From Cyclaneusma minus (taxonomy: Eukaryota > Ascomycota > Leotiomycetes > Marthamycetales > Marthamycetaceae): a DNA stretch of 64,000 bases. The notes under the pieces are model-generated. The model was given only the letters and a program-made list of their open reading frames with translations. It made no database searches and was not told where the DNA came from. Shown one piece after another: positions 44,959-56,631 of this stretch (within the stretch, counting starts at the first letter, position 1; the number at the start of each line of letters is the position of its first letter). The translations under genes were made by a program, and so were the position numbers. The stretch is from contig JAKZHN010000013.1 in NCBI GenBank assembly GCA_037179335.1, positions 496,001 through 560,000 on the forward strand, given 5' to 3'.

Positions 44959-45249
44959 CTACCGTCTAACAGCAGTACTCCAAGAATCAGTCCCCCAGCT
45001 CACCGGGCTCGGTGGCGGCGGCGCCGGTGGTGCGTACTCATTCACCTCATTCTCATCCACAAAGTCAAAGTTGAACCACGGCTTGGGTGCTGATTTCATC
45101 TTCGTATCCAGTGTCAAACACACATCTTGTCCGAGTGTTGGCGAAGTAAGAGAGGAGAGACGACGACGTGGGATAGGCAGGGGCGAGGGTGCGTAGATTG
45201 TGGTATTTGCCGTGGTGGTGGTTGGATGACTGGGGCTGGAGGCTGGCAT
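44959..45249 (-). CDS. Small hypothetical protein
   Basis: 96 residues from ATG 45249. Ser/Thr/Pro-rich at first, then an ordered-looking segment (LSSLTSPTLGQDVCLTLDTK, PKPWFNFDFVDENEVNEYAPP) and a WGTDSWSTAVRR end. Overlapping frames are also open, so coding status is uncertain. I do not recognise it; the frame was preferred for its acidic/aromatic segment. Confidence 0.35.
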   Translation of the reverse strand: MPASSPSHPTTTTANTTIYAPSPLPIPRRRLSSLTSPTLGQDVCLTLDTKMKSAPKPWFNFDFVDENEVNEYAPPAPPPPSPVSWGTDSWSTAVRR

Positions 45250-48200
45250 TTTCTTTTGATGTTTGAGGGTCGTTGATATGGGTTTCGTGGAGGGTTCGAG
45301 GAGGAGGTAGAGGTGGTTGAGTGTGTGATTCGTGTGATCTGGCTGTGTAGACAGATAGATGGTTTGCCGTTTGGTTTGGAGGCAAAAGCGAGAGGGTATC
45401 TGGAGTCTGAGATGGTGATTGTCGATTGAGCCTTGCTGCGGAGAGAACACCGTGACTTGAGGCGAGATAGGGTTCGGCAATAGACGGGGGATCGGAGGCT
45501 GCGTGGTGAACAGACAAGATTTCGAGAGTCTGGGGTTGGGTTTGGAACTTGAAAGCTTGGTTCTGTGAAGGTTCGAGAAAGGCTTAAGTGGCAACAGTCC
45601 GGAGAGTCGGGGCGCGGGAAGGGTCGGAAGGCGGATGGACGTATTTGTAGGCTGGGTCCTATGGTTTCGGTTTGGAAGGAGGCTGACAAGTCACCGCAAG
45701 TCCTGCGAATGGTCAGCTCCTGAATGAAAGGAATGATGATTAAGTAGGCAGACGGCAAAGGACGCGTGGGGTTTCGTAAGGCTAGCAGGGAAAAGAAAGA
45801 AGGGGGGCGGAATCGCGGGTTCAGGGCCGAGAAGCTGGGGATTTCTGGGGATTTCTTACGACGTGGGGTTTGCTTATTGTCGGAGATATTCGGGGTGCGA
45901 AAGAAGGGCGTGGTGGGCACGTAAGCTGGGTGGTGATATGGGATTTGATGACGGGTGAGCGTAAGTCAAGTCAGTCCAGAAGAATTATCCAGATCGGATA
46001 GGTAGCTGAGTTGGAACGACGAAAAGTGCGAACAGGACCGAGCAGGAGGAATGGGGGAGGGAGCACACTTTTATTCCCAGCACTCCAGCGCGTCCCGGGA
46101 GTGGGATTGGCATGTTTCGTCTGGTCTCTGCTTGCATGCCTGCTTTCAGCCGGGACCGGTTCGTTGGGTTTTCCTTTTTTTTGGTCCTTTTTTGAAAGCT
46201 AAACCTCGTAGGGAACAGGGAAGCGGCTTGTAACTGCTCGTGAGGAGCATCAACTGGTCCAATTTCGGGCAGGGGATGCGGGAATTCCGATAAAAGGAAA
46301 CAAATTTCAATCGGGCCCTTTTGAGCTAAACGCAAGGCGAACGAGCCGAATCTACATGTACTTACTATTGGGTGTGCGAGGAGGCTCGAGCACAGGAAGG
46401 GTCTTTTGTCGCGTTCATCGCCCCTTTTCGGCAAGGGATCACACTGACACACGTCGCTCTACCCCAGGTATTTCGTACCCCGTACCCTAGTGTTTCTTTT
46501 CGCCTCTGCCGAGACCGGACCACCGCCAAAGTCCATTCCCCAGTTTCACACAAGGATGACATTAGTTTCCGCTGTCGTGGAATCTGATGGCTCAATGTTG
46601 TCGACTCTGACTGTGATGATTGACGAAGCCGTCGCGGTCTCGCCACACCCAAGTTTGTGAACGCTTGCGTAGACCGTGGGGTGTTAGGCTCAAGGGCTTG
46701 TGGGGTCCCCAGAACCCCAACAAATGCCGGCAACGTGGCGACGACAGGGCCGCAGGAATGACGGGAGGCTACGCCTGCCAATTCCGGGAACACAGCCATC
46801 AATGCCAGCTCCCGCTGCCTCGGCCTGCTAGCATGATAGCATCCACCGCCCGTCGCCTGTGTTTCATATCGTTCCTGATTCGATAAATGGGAATATTGAC
46901 CATACCACGCCACTTCATTTGGCCTAGAGTCACCACCTTCCGTGCCTATCTTGCTTCATCGGGACTTGCGTATCGAACATAGTATTGCCGGTCCGTGGTC
47001 AATAATTGCCAACCATTAAGATTTCCATGGCATGAACATATGTGGTGGATGAAGTAACGCAGCACGCTTGCGGCCCGGCTTCCCCGCAAACACCCCCCCC
47101 CGCAAACACCCCACGCGCAACTACCTTAGCTTTCCCGCCCCCACACTTTTCTCCAGACGCCAAGAAATGTAGTCCGTAGGGCTAGTCGCTAACATACAGG
47201 TCGCGGCAAGGCGTGTGGGGGCTGCAAACCGCCAGGTGTCAACATCCAGCGAGGCCGGAGGAAACCATCCCGTCCTTTCCAGATGAAACGGTGAGAAACA
47301 TGAAATATGCCTCTGGAATTTAGATGTTGCTGTCTTCCTCCAGGCCATTCGAGGTCAGCGAAAAGGCGTCTGGACTAAAAGTCTAAAATCCTCTTTAAAA
47401 ACAGCCTACGAAAGGCTATTGGTTGACACTCAACCTGCATAGCTTTCCCAATTGCCATCAATCCAAGACCCCAGTCTACACGACACGATCCGAGTCAACC
47501 CAGCTGTCCTAAGTTATCAATCATCAACCTAGCCGGCAGCGCTCACTCCAACTCACCAAGCCCCCAAGCCTTTCTCTCTCAGCTTGTGACAACACTCGAC
47601 GGTCCTTGCCTTACAGCGCCGCAAAGGCCTCATTGTAGTAGTGAAGCAGACTATCGAATGGGACTCGATATCTTCCCGCTAGCCCATGAACTGACTCTTC
47701 AGGCTACTAAGTGCTAGTGATGGTGTCTTGTCCTCCTCAAAGCCAGAACATCACCCCTTCGCACCATCTCCCCTCTCCTCTGCGCCTACATCTCAATCAC
47801 AATTCCTTGTCCATCCCCACAGATCTGCCTACCATACCTCTAGCCCAGGCTCACACACGCGTCTCAAATTCCCCATCACCGCAACTGAATCCAGGCTGCT
47901 AGACACGACTTCAGGCAATCCAAACCCTGTATTCCAAGCTACCAGACTCACAGCGTCAGCTCCAAACATCGTGTGTTCCTAGATTGGATCACGACGGTCG
48001 GAATCCTGTAAATCATTGGGAAGGAAGAACATAGGTGATTAGAAACGCCTGGAGCAATCATGGCGATTGCGAATTCACCAGAGTCACTGCACGCTTTGGC
48101 GACAAGCTCATGAATCTCGGGGCGGGAAGAGAGAAGATGTGGGTGTGGGATACTGGGTTCATGACGAACAGCCCCTTTCACTTACCTCTGCAAGACTACA

Positions 48201-49376
48201 GCTCACTAAGAGGCCACACTTCAGAGGCCTTTATGCAGGATGCTGGACTCATATCTAAACTCTTCCACATCCACACCCTACAAGACTGCACAAGAACCAG
48301 CGACTCACTACAAAGGGCTTCGTATAGGCAATCAAGAAACAGGGAGGGACTCACTACAAAGATCTTTGGTACAAGCAGTCAGTCAGATTTTACAACACCA
48401 CATCACAAAGCAAGCAACAGTCACAATCACAAGCACATAGCACAACCAAGTTTCGCAAAGAAAGACCGATTCCCATTTCATCGCCATCCAGTCCCACAGG
48501 GAATCCCAGTGATCTAAACTAAGCCACTGAAAACCCATACCATATCGTGACAATCCCCCATATTCCGAATACCGCTCGACACCATGAGTCGCATGATATC
48601 TGTCTGTTGTATCCGATCCATCTGTCTGTCTGTGAAGTCTTGTCTAAGCAGCGCAGCGAAAGAACGAAGATGAACTGGTCTGATGCGAAAAGGCGTGATT
48701 GTCGAAAGCGTCAGCGAGCAAATAACGAAAGCTCAAAGAGTGTATCGTCGTTTTGGCGAGTGTCGATCAGTCCGATGCGAATGAAGAACGATGCCGGCTT
48801 TGATCGAGTAGTTGGCGGAGAATGGAGAAATTGTCGGAGATGGGTACACTGGAGAGGATGATGAAAGTGCTGAGAGGACACTGTGCAACCCATAGAGGGT
48901 GCAGATGCAACCATGAAGGATGCGTGCAAACCATGAAGGAATTGCAAACGTGTGCGTAGTTTGCAACACGAAGAAGGGCGCAAGAAGGCGCAGTGGTGTT
49001 TGAAACCGATAACGAAGTAGAGAATCATACAAGATGTCGAATGCCGTAGATGTTTGAGACGCCGCCCATGATGAAGTGCCCAGGGGTATCATTGTGCCAT
49101 ATGCGCCAAACCGACAAACAACTGTCCACCCAAGACGACGTTCCATGCTGGAAGAAGCATGTCCAACCCGAAAGAGACGGAGTCATAGAATTCTGACCAC
49201 CAGCGAGCTGTGGTAGAGTCGAAGAACGTAGGTGCAAAGTGGGGGACGAGACCGAACCGAGAGAGAACCATGCGAAGTAACCAGAGAGTGTTGTGAATGC
49301 TGAAGTCCATTCGACAGTAAACGCTTCGAAGCAGACATGTCGAGTAGGAGTTCATGCAAATACGTGCGCAATGGAC
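45250..49376. other. 4.1-kb region without supported genes
   Basis: Several ORFs of 100-270 codons overlap on both strands (e.g. 45114-45920, 46365-46913, 48035-48517) but have low-complexity or arbitrary sequence and no motifs. There is a C9 run near 47093 flanked by two copies of CGCAAACACCCC, a TACATGTA at 46353, and the 3' flank of the Myb-like gene at the right end. Confidence 0.4.
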
Positions 49377-50614
49377 TTAGAGAATCTTCGAGTACTTGAT
49401 CGCGACTTGCATGGGGGTCACGTTATGCTTGTTCTGAGTTGCCTCGTTGAACAATTGGGCAACACGATCCCACTTCTCGGTGGCGACCTTCTTCTCAATC
49501 TCCACGAGAAGCAGTTCATTCTCAGGCGTCCAGATATTGGCTTGAAGACGCGACTTTCGATCCTTGATCGACATCCACTCCTTGCCCTCGGCGGCAAAGA
49601 GGACAGGGGCGGTACGGTTGTAACGGTTGTGAACACCGTTCGCGGAGAATTCCGGCTTCAGACCACGAGCGACACGGTCTTCGTTGAGCTTGTCAGCAAT
49701 TTGCTGCCACTTCATATGATCATTCTCGACCATGTTGACAATCGCGATGTTCTCTGGATCATTGGCACCAATGGTCTTCTTGGTCATCTTTGTGTTCTGG
49801 CCAGTGGGACGGGTAAGGCCACGCTTGGCCAGCACGGCATCCGAGATCTTGGTGGAGTCGTGGTTCAGGCGAGGAGGCTTGTTGACGCTGTTGAGGTTTG
49901 CCAAGTGGGCAAACTTGGGGTCGACGTTGTCCGCAGTGATGCGGGAGCGGCTGCGACTGGAGGAACCAGCAGAGCCGGCACGCGAACCAGGCTTGGTGAC
50001 TCCGGCTTCTGAGCGCCGAATTGGGTTGATCTTGTCGGAAGTGGCGGAGGGCGTCATGATGGTCTCGCGACGCTGATCATCCTCGACAACATTCTGAAGG
50101 TTGGCGGGGGTGAACGGGCTGGCAGAGCCGTTCACACCAAAGTCTGGAGCTGGAGTCAGTATGATCGATCGAAAGGACAGGATGCTAAGCAACATGAAGA
50201 CTTACCACTGCCGCCATTCTCATACGACTCGGTATCGTAGCTGTCGTTGTCGGTACGATCCTCGAAGAAAATGCTGTTCGAGAGTCGACTGTAGATGATG
50301 GAGTTTCGACCAGCATCGTTGCCAATCTGAGGGTTTCCGACCATGCCGCCATAAGGCTCACCGGCATAGGCTCCCACGTAGGGGGAGTAGCCAGTGTTGG
50401 CACCGGTATCGGCACCTTCGGACTGGCGGACAGGTGACTCCCGGACAGGCGACTCAGGGACAGGAGACTCCCGGACAGGAGACTCTGCGCGAATGTCCGC
50501 AAGCCTGGTCAAACGATCCACATCGCTGAGAGCTTGGGGGTTGGGTGGGGGCGTCTCAGGCTTGACATAGAATGGGTTGGAGCGATTCATCTGGCGCATC
50601 AGTTCGCGGTCCAT
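49377..50614 (-). CDS. Myb/SANT-like putative DNA-binding protein
   Basis: Exons 50206-50614 and 49377-50149, 56-nt intron; 393 residues. The N-terminus MDRELMRQMNRSNPFYVKP is followed by a short repeat (ESPVRESPVPESPVRESPVR) and Gly/Tyr-rich sequence. A Ser/Arg stretch (SRAGSAGSSSRSRSR) precedes the C-terminal half, which has two helix-rich segments: NIAIVNMVENDHMKWQQIADKLNEDRVARG...HNRYNR and ANIWTPENELLLVEIEKKVATEKWDRVAQLFNEAT...VAIKYSKIL. The Trp spacing and the T-P-E-N-E-L-L-L start resemble Myb/SANT repeats. A nuclear role in transcription is inferred; the target is unknown. The gene may have 5' UTR introns in the region above 50614. Confidence 0.65.
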
Positions 50615-51801
50615 GTTTGCGGAGATCTGTCACAAACCCAGAGTTAGCTGCTTGTCACTATGGAAGAGCCATGAACGGCCATGTGTGCTGCTGTTGTTGC
50701 ATTTGACTGTTGTCAAAGCGCCGACCGCAGCAAAGACTTGTGTGTGTTCGCTGGTACGACAGTAGCGCCGCACATGGGGGGATTTGGCATCATGGCTGTG
50801 TGTAGATGGGGATTCGTTTCATACCGGGTGTTGAGTTGACTGTAGTTCATATGTTAGAAGGCTTTCTCGGAGAGAGGTAATGTAGACGCGGGAAAGACCT
50901 CTTGGAATGCAGCACTGCAAGTCAGATGAGGGAGACACTTGGTAAGTATCACTCATGGCGGAGCAAGAAGCAGACCAGAAGACCGTGGAGTATGGAGCAA
51001 TGCGGTGAAGGATTGGAACCAGCCATTACCATCACGCAAAGCGCAGACCAACTTCACAGAAGTAGTCACGGCAAAGAGTGATTGGGTAGCAACCATTTTC
51101 TTTGTGTAGAGGTGGAAAGGTTTGTGGAGCAAAGAAGAAGAGTGGGATAAGCTGTTAAAACGTACCTTGAGGTTGGTCTTGGTAAGTGACGGAGTTCAAG
51201 AACTAGTGACTTAGATCTGCGCAGCCAAAGGTCAGCAAATGTTCAGCAAAGAGGTCAATGGGTGACGCGTCAAGTGTGGAGTGGGGAGCTTGCGGGCGCG
51301 CAGCAAGTGGGCAATGCGCGAAGCAAGTGGGCAAGGCGCGAGGTTACTGTTGACATCGTTGAGACTTTGGTCACACTCCATGGGAGGCATACCAACAGCC
51401 GCCGCGAACAGAGGCGCGGGCTGAGCTCAACGACATGAAGCTGTGCGCGCGCACGCAGCAGAAGCAGCGACGTGCAAGCTCATCAAGGTCGCCGAAAGGA
51501 CGAGGCGGCGACGAGGTCGGCCAAGCTAGATTGGGAGGACTTACTACTGGTGCAACAAAGTGGCTCGTGGTATTGTCGGACGAGGGGCAGAGTGGACGGG
51601 TTGCGGTCAGGTTGCGGGCGGTCACGGAGAGGGAGAAGGGTGGTGGAGGAAAGAAGAGCAAGGAGGAGCTCGGGCGGCAACGAAGTGGTTTTATGCCTGC
51701 GGCTCGAGAGCTTCACACTAGCGCAGAATTGAGGCGACGGCTGGGGTTAAGTGTTTGCTGAGACAAGGCCAGCCGCTGGCGGGCACGGTAAGCGACGCCA
51801 A
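50615..51801. other. Upstream region of the Myb-like gene
   Basis: Includes several GTACGT/GTAAGT-like words on the minus strand that could be 5' UTR introns. ORFs of about 100 codons near 51371-51760 overlap on both strands and are unsupported. Confidence 0.4.
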
Positions 51802-52170
51802 GAGGCGCGATAGATGTCGAAGATATTCCTGTATATCCAGGAGTTTACAATGCGTGATAGAGTTAAACTGTCTACTGGGCAGGGCCTCCCATTTGGGCCC
51901 CCTTTCTCCTGAAAGATGCAAACTGACTGGGCCATCAATGACCTTGGGCATCTCTTCCCGTCACTGCGAGGACCCGGGACGACTTGAGCCCTCCGAGATG
52001 CGCAGTAGATGTCAACAATGTTCCTGTATGCCCAGGAAGTTACAATGCTTGTCAGAGCTGAACTGTCGCTGAGCGGGGAGCCCACCATGGAGCCCCTATC
52101 TCCCGGAAGGGCAAACTGACTGGACCCTCAATGACCCCTTGAGCATCTCCTCTTGTCACTACAAGGACGA
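51802..52170. repeat. 195-bp tandem duplication
   Basis: Copy 1 (51802-51996) and copy 2 (51997-52170) align at a fixed 195-bp offset: TAGATGTCGAAGATATTCCTGT at 51811 versus TAGATGTCAACAATGTTCCTGT at 52006, and TCACTGCGAGGAC at 51961 versus TCACTACAAGGAC at 52156. Many differences are C/T or G/A transitions. Confidence 0.8.
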
Positions 52171-53013
52171 GTATTCACTTTTCAAGGACGGAGTCTGATC
52201 TTGTAGGGGAAGCACTTGTTTCATCGCCATCTCTGTGTCTGCCTCGACACAAAGCCATGAGTTCGTTGAAAGAAGATATCTTGAGCTGAAGGCTGACTAC
52301 CAAACAAGGAAACATAGGGATTGCTTGTCCTTCAACTCTGAATACACCGCTCGACGACTACAGCGCAGTGCGTCGGACAGAAAGATCCTCGGGGATACAT
52401 TTTGAGGCTCAGGGGCTGACATGAGACATCAAGCTCCTGCTCAGGACCACGTCTGGTCTTACGAGCTTCACTCGAGCCGAACCTGGATATCATAGTGGAT
52501 ATAGTCAAGACGTCTCGACTAAAGGATCGCTCCAAATGGCCAACGATATGAAAGGCTCGGAATCTGAGTCCAACGAGAACGGGTTATCTTCCTCGAAAAA
52601 ACTGTCCCAGAATATGGCTACAAGCGCAACACCACACCAGGGGAACGAGCATGGCTCGGTGGAGAACTACACTTGGTCTCACAGTCTTTCTAGCGGCAGG
52701 AAATCATCACATTACGGAGGAAGATATGAAGGTACAATCTGGAAGAAGCAATGGGCTGCCGCTGCTTCCCGTTCGCAAACAGCAACTTGAAGTCAAAACA
52801 TTGAGAGCTTGTCATTACCAGACGAGGCACAAGGGCCACTACCTACGAACTCCACGGGATCCGACTAGATCCTCGGGCTATCTACCTGGAGCTCTCAGTG
52901 TTCCTGAAAACACTCGGGTTGGCACAGTTGGGTGCTTCAGTCCAGATCAGCTAAGTATCCTGAGGACCTTGATTCAATCATTTGCTTACGATGTCAGAGT
53001 ACAGGATCAACTC
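52171..53013. other. Intergenic, one doubtful small ORF
   Basis: An ORF at 52536-52790 (84 codons, starting MANDMKGSESESNENG) has Ser/Asn-rich composition but no homologue I know. Not enough support to call a gene. Confidence 0.35.
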
Positions 53014-54174
53014 TCAACCGAACACAAACCGCCGCCAATTATGCCCAAGCCTCTTCACGCCCTCCTCAAGTGTCCAGCTCTTGAGTTCACACACCTTCCT
53101 CACGATATCTTCGAGCCGTTTATCCATCTCGTCGCCAGCAGTGTGCAGGTCGCTCTCCACCAAGATACGGTCTTCTGGCATGGCCTTGATGACCTCGATC
53201 GCTTTTGCAGCTGCTGGAGTCGAGAAGTTTATGACGGAGGAGAACGAAATGAATATATCGGCAGGCACGGAAGGATGGAAGTACTGCTTGAGAGTCTCCG
53301 GCGGTCCAGAATAGGAGTGGAGACAAATACGAGGCGGGAAAGGCCTTGGACCACTTTGAGCTGTGTCCTCAGATGAGTCAACAGCGCTGTCAGGCTGGTT
53401 GGCAGTGTCTGCAACCCGTTTCTTCTTCTTCTTCCCGACGACTTCCTTCTCGTGGCCTTCCCATGTCTGTCTCAAAGTGTCATACAGGACGCCATGAGCG
53501 GCAACGCCATGTACCGATACTGCTCTCTGCAAGCTACCCGCGAGTCTCAGCTGGGCGGAGAGGACTATCCTCTGGTGGTCCATGTTGACACGGTACGGCG
53601 TCAGATGTCGACGCTCTCTGCCTCCTGGAGTCAAAGACTCGTCCCGAGACTGTTCAAGATCCGCGGTCCACTCATCTGGCATACGGAACGATTTGTCCAG
53701 GCCAATCTCGCCAATCAATGCCAGAGGATACTTCTCTAAGTAGGCTTTCGTCTCGGCAAGGAATGCGGAAAGGGACCTGGGTGGAGGCAGAGAGTCGATA
53801 TAAGCCATATCCTCGGGCTCTGGAGTGAGCGCTTTCTGATAGTGTTGTCTTTTGAGTTCAGAGGCAGTCCCGGGAGCTTGAGACGATGGATCAGTGTCAT
53901 CAAGCATCTGGTATGAGAACCATGGATGCCAGCCAAAGCAGGGTATTATGTGTCCATCGAGTTGAGCACCAGCATCGGAGGGCTTCGTCTGCAGACCATA
54001 TTTCTCGGCCAGTTTGCCAACCAGGTCTTGATCCTGCCCCCGCGTGGCCATGACGGTTAGGCAGCAAGCCTTCATGCTGGGTATGGTATCGACCAGGCCC
54101 ATGGTATCGGTAGGATGGCAGTGGGCGTCGAATACACCCAGCTGCCAAGGGAAATCTTCTTTTGGCTCAGCCAT
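53014..54174 (-). CDS. scn1: TatD-family metal hydrolase, Cut9-interacting protein Scn1
   Basis: Intronless, 386 residues from ATG 54174 (MAEPKEDFPWQLGVFDAHCHP; the open frame extends to 54249 without ATG). The TatD fold is marked by DAHCHP (metal HxH), CFGWHPW, LIGEIGLDKSFR (metal Glu), CLHSYSG and VESD. Relative to bacterial TatD it has inserts at about residues 95-125 and a Lys-rich/acidic insert near 255-285, as in fungal Scn1 proteins, which interact with Cut9 (APC6) in fission yeast. It may be a nuclease or an APC/C-linked factor; the activity is not proven in the family. Confidence 0.85.
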   Translation of the reverse strand: MAEPKEDFPWQLGVFDAHCHPTDTMGLVDTIPSMKACCLTVMATRGQDQDLVGKLAEKYGLQTKPSDAGAQLDGHIIPCFGWHPWFSYQMLDDTDPSSQAPGTASELKRQHYQKALTPEPEDMAYIDSLPPPRSLSAFLAETKAYLEKYPLALIGEIGLDKSFRMPDEWTADLEQSRDESLTPGGRERRHLTPYRVNMDHQRIVLSAQLRLAGSLQRAVSVHGVAAHGVLYDTLRQTWEGHEKEVVGKKKKKRVADTANQPDSAVDSSEDTAQSGPRPFPPRICLHSYSGPPETLKQYFHPSVPADIFISFSSVINFSTPAAAKAIEVIKAMPEDRILVESDLHTAGDEMDKRLEDIVRKVCELKSWTLEEGVKRLGHNWRRFVFG

Positions 54175-54717
54175 TATTGATCGTCGAGTCTCCTCTCCTG
54201 TCGACAAGCACGGCAATATAGGGGCGCAGACGCGCGGACTCGGGCGCAATCGAGCAGTCTAGGGCAGAAGTTCACGAATGCAGATCTTTCCCGGTATATG
54301 CGGTGAATCACGGTGAATGCAAAGTCGCTTTTCGTCAACGGGCGGTTCTTCCACCAGCGACTGGCAATGACTTCACTTGTTGTCTAGATCACATGCTTGG
54401 AACGCCGCGAAGCCCGATTGCAGCCCTGTACAGCCACTCACTAATGCAAGATAGAGTTGCACCATCACTTCAATTAGCGGAGGGCGGGGAAACGCAGACC
54501 CACTCTTAAACTCTTGTAACGTCCAGACTGACTGGCAGCCATGAACTCTCTTCTGAGAAACTGAATCTCAGCTCACTTTCACCCAGCGAGTTCACTGCCG
54601 ACCAGGCCTCTTCCCACAGTATGCTCTAGTTCTCCAATCCCGACCTGTTGTGCTTTGCGCTGCAATTGTCGCTCTCCAACATCCCACTGCCGCCGAGTTC
54701 GCAATCAACTGGACAAA
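54175..54717. promoter_or_regulatory. Bidirectional promoter, scn1 / membrane protein gene
   Basis: 543-bp gap between divergent start codons. No ORF is supported, so both promoters must lie here. Confidence 0.5.
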
Positions 54718-55506
54718 ATGGCAATAATGTCCTTCTCCCTCTCAGTGATCGGCCTGCCCGTCCTCCTCCTCATCGCAACCCCCATAGCAATCCTTGCCTG
54801 GCTCACCACCACCTTCGCCGTCGTCGTCCTCCTAACCCGCGCCATTCTCGTGCACGTCGAGATGGGCCTCGCCCTCATCCCCAGCATGCTCTTCTCCCGC
54901 AAATCCGCTCCCCGAGCCACCATCTCCCGCATCCCCTCTTTCCGCACCTCAACGTCCATTTCCAACTTCCAGATCAGCAATGTTCGAAGACGCCACCGCA
55001 AAACCAGTAGTAGCAGTAGCAGCAGCCACGGCTCCAAGGAGTCTATTACTCCGACTCGCGCTCACCCGTCTAGCTCGCTCGAACTGGGGCTGCCGCAATC
55101 GATCGGTCCACAGCGGGATTTTGAGGGCGTGGGTGGCTGGCGACTTTCACACACGACGGAGGAGGACGATGCGTTGTGGACGAGAATCAACATGCGCCTC
55201 GACCTGCCTGCGGATGCGACACAGGTCCGCAGGCATCACAACAGAGCTCTGACATCGAGCGGTATGTCACAAAATGTCAAGTGGAGGAGGAGGTGCGATA
55301 TGAGCTACAGTCCCGAAGCTATTACGACCTCACCGAATATGTCGAGGGCCAGGACGCCGCCGGTTGTGATGGCTTATGCACCACCGAGCGAGGGCTATTT
55401 CTCACAGCCCGCGTCTCCGTACCCTGGGAAGAGGATGGGGTCGATGATGACTGCTAGTACTGGGAACTTGAGGGGCTCGGGCCTTACTATGAAGCAGTAC
55501 TTCTGA
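54718..55506 (+). CDS. Small membrane protein with Ser/Arg-rich tail, unknown function
   Basis: Intronless, 262 residues. The N-terminus is strongly hydrophobic (about residues 6-45; two membrane spans, VIGLPVLLLIATPIAILAWL and TTTFAVVVLLTRAILVHV). The rest is predicted disordered and basic: RRRHRKTSSSSSSSHGSKES, then Ser/Pro and Tyr motifs such as SEGYFSQPASPYPG. An ordered patch (TTEEDDALWTRINMRLDLP, 139-157) resembles a conserved fungal motif but I cannot name it. A C-terminal MKQYF ends it. Convergent with spc24. Confidence 0.65.
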   Translation: MAIMSFSLSVIGLPVLLLIATPIAILAWLTTTFAVVVLLTRAILVHVEMGLALIPSMLFSRKSAPRATISRIPSFRTSTSISNFQISNVRRRHRKTSSSSSSSHGSKESITPTRAHPSSSLELGLPQSIGPQRDFEGVGGWRLSHTTEEDDALWTRINMRLDLPADATQVRRHHNRALTSSGMSQNVKWRRRCDMSYSPEAITTSPNMSRARTPPVVMAYAPPSEGYFSQPASPYPGKRMGSMMTASTGNLRGSGLTMKQYF

Positions 55507-55885
55507 AGTGAATGATTCTTATATGTCGATGACTTATGACTAAAACGGCCGGCTTTTTGGCTGGCCTCAGCATGGCGTTGTTTTCTTTGGCGACCTGGTG
55601 GTCTTTGTTGCTTTGGAATTGGGGGAATGGGAGGAAAAGGAGAAAGGGGAATATGGGTCTAGGCTGTATTGGTAGCAGCAATGAAAGGTGCAAATTATTC
55701 AATTCTGCATCACTGCACTACACTTTGACCAAAATCAAATCTGACCAATCTGGGCAGCGACATTACGGAAGTAAACAGTGCTCAGGGCCTCTTTTTGCAC
55801 AAACATCAGGATATCTCAACAAAACTCCCCAAAGACTAGAACATATACGCGCCCAACTCCAGACCAATTCCCATCATCGAGCCCA
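55507..55885. other. Convergent 3' flanks
   Basis: 379 bp between the stops of the membrane protein and spc24. Nothing else is seen. Confidence 0.5.
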
Positions 55886-56631
55886 TCACAAGATATTCCA
55901 GCAATAATTCGCCGTCCAAAACGGCGAGAAATTCGGATCCAGATCAAACATCCTAAAGTCCCCCTTCGCCGTATCCCCCACCGAGACCTTGGTATACTCG
56001 CCCCTCTCATTCCGATCCACCCTAAAGCCCAGACTCCTATAGATAGCGCACTTCAGGTACATCTCATCCTCAATCTTGCTGCGCTGTGCAGCCGCCGGAC
56101 CCCTCTCATGACCCGACGCAGCACCTCCTTCCACACCCTGGATTTCGAGTTCTTGCAGTTTGGATTGAAGATCGGCGAGCTGAGAGGACATGCGCTCGCA
56201 TTCGATTTCGAGGTCGTGGGCAGATTTTGCTATGCGGAATTTGGTCGTGTCCAGGGTGGCGATTTCGGAGGCGTGGGAGGTGGAGGAGTGGGATGCGAGG
56301 GTTTCGGAGTGGTGGTTGGAGAGGGTTGTGAGTTGGCGGGTGAGCTCTACAAGTATTGCGTTAGTATGAATGGTGTCGATGCCGTCTGGGTGGGAGAAAA
56401 GGAGGTGAGAGGGCCATACTCTTCAGCGAGCTTTCGACTTCTCCGAGACGTCGGTCTCGAGTCTGTTGCAGCTCGGAGGTGATTCCTTTTATGCGCGAGA
56501 CGGTGTGGAGATCTGAGGAGATGCCGAAGTTGTTGATGGTGTGGTAGATGAGCTGGCTTTTGTCAGTCTTGTTGTTCGCAGAGATATCGTTAAAGTAAAC
56601 ATACCGTTGCGGGATGCTCGTCGAGAAGCAT
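55886..56631 (-). CDS. spc24: Kinetochore protein Spc24
   Basis: Exons 56605-56631, 56420-56552 and 55886-56346; 206 residues. Subunit of the NDC80 complex, which links centromeres to spindle microtubules; it pairs with Spc25. The first exon encodes only nine residues (MLLDEHPAT), followed by LIYHTINNFGI, the usual Spc24 N-terminus. A long coiled coil (about 30-120) is followed by a globular domain: LKCAIYRSLGFRVDRNERGEYTKVSV, KGDFRMFDLDPNFSPFWTANYCWNIL. The last part matches the C-terminal RWD-like fold of fungal Spc24. Divergent from fis1. Confidence 0.85.

Noticed and set aside
45114..45920. 268-codon ORF on the minus strand
   Set aside because: Ser/Pro/Arg-rich arbitrary sequence, with all three frames of this stretch open; no motifs.
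46365..46913. 182-codon ORF on the minus strand
   Set aside because: No recognisable motif and no exon partners; kept as spacer.
51747..52088. 113-codon ORF on the minus strand spanning the duplication
   Set aside because: It is open because the 195-bp duplication is a multiple of three; no conserved domain.
52536..52790. 84-codon ORF on the plus strand
   Set aside because: Ser/Asn-rich, no homologue recognised and no clear splice continuation; left as a comment only.
54175..54249. N-terminal extension of Scn1 upstream of 54174
   Set aside because: The open frame has no ATG (begins at TTG); the conserved domain begins just after the ATG at 54174.
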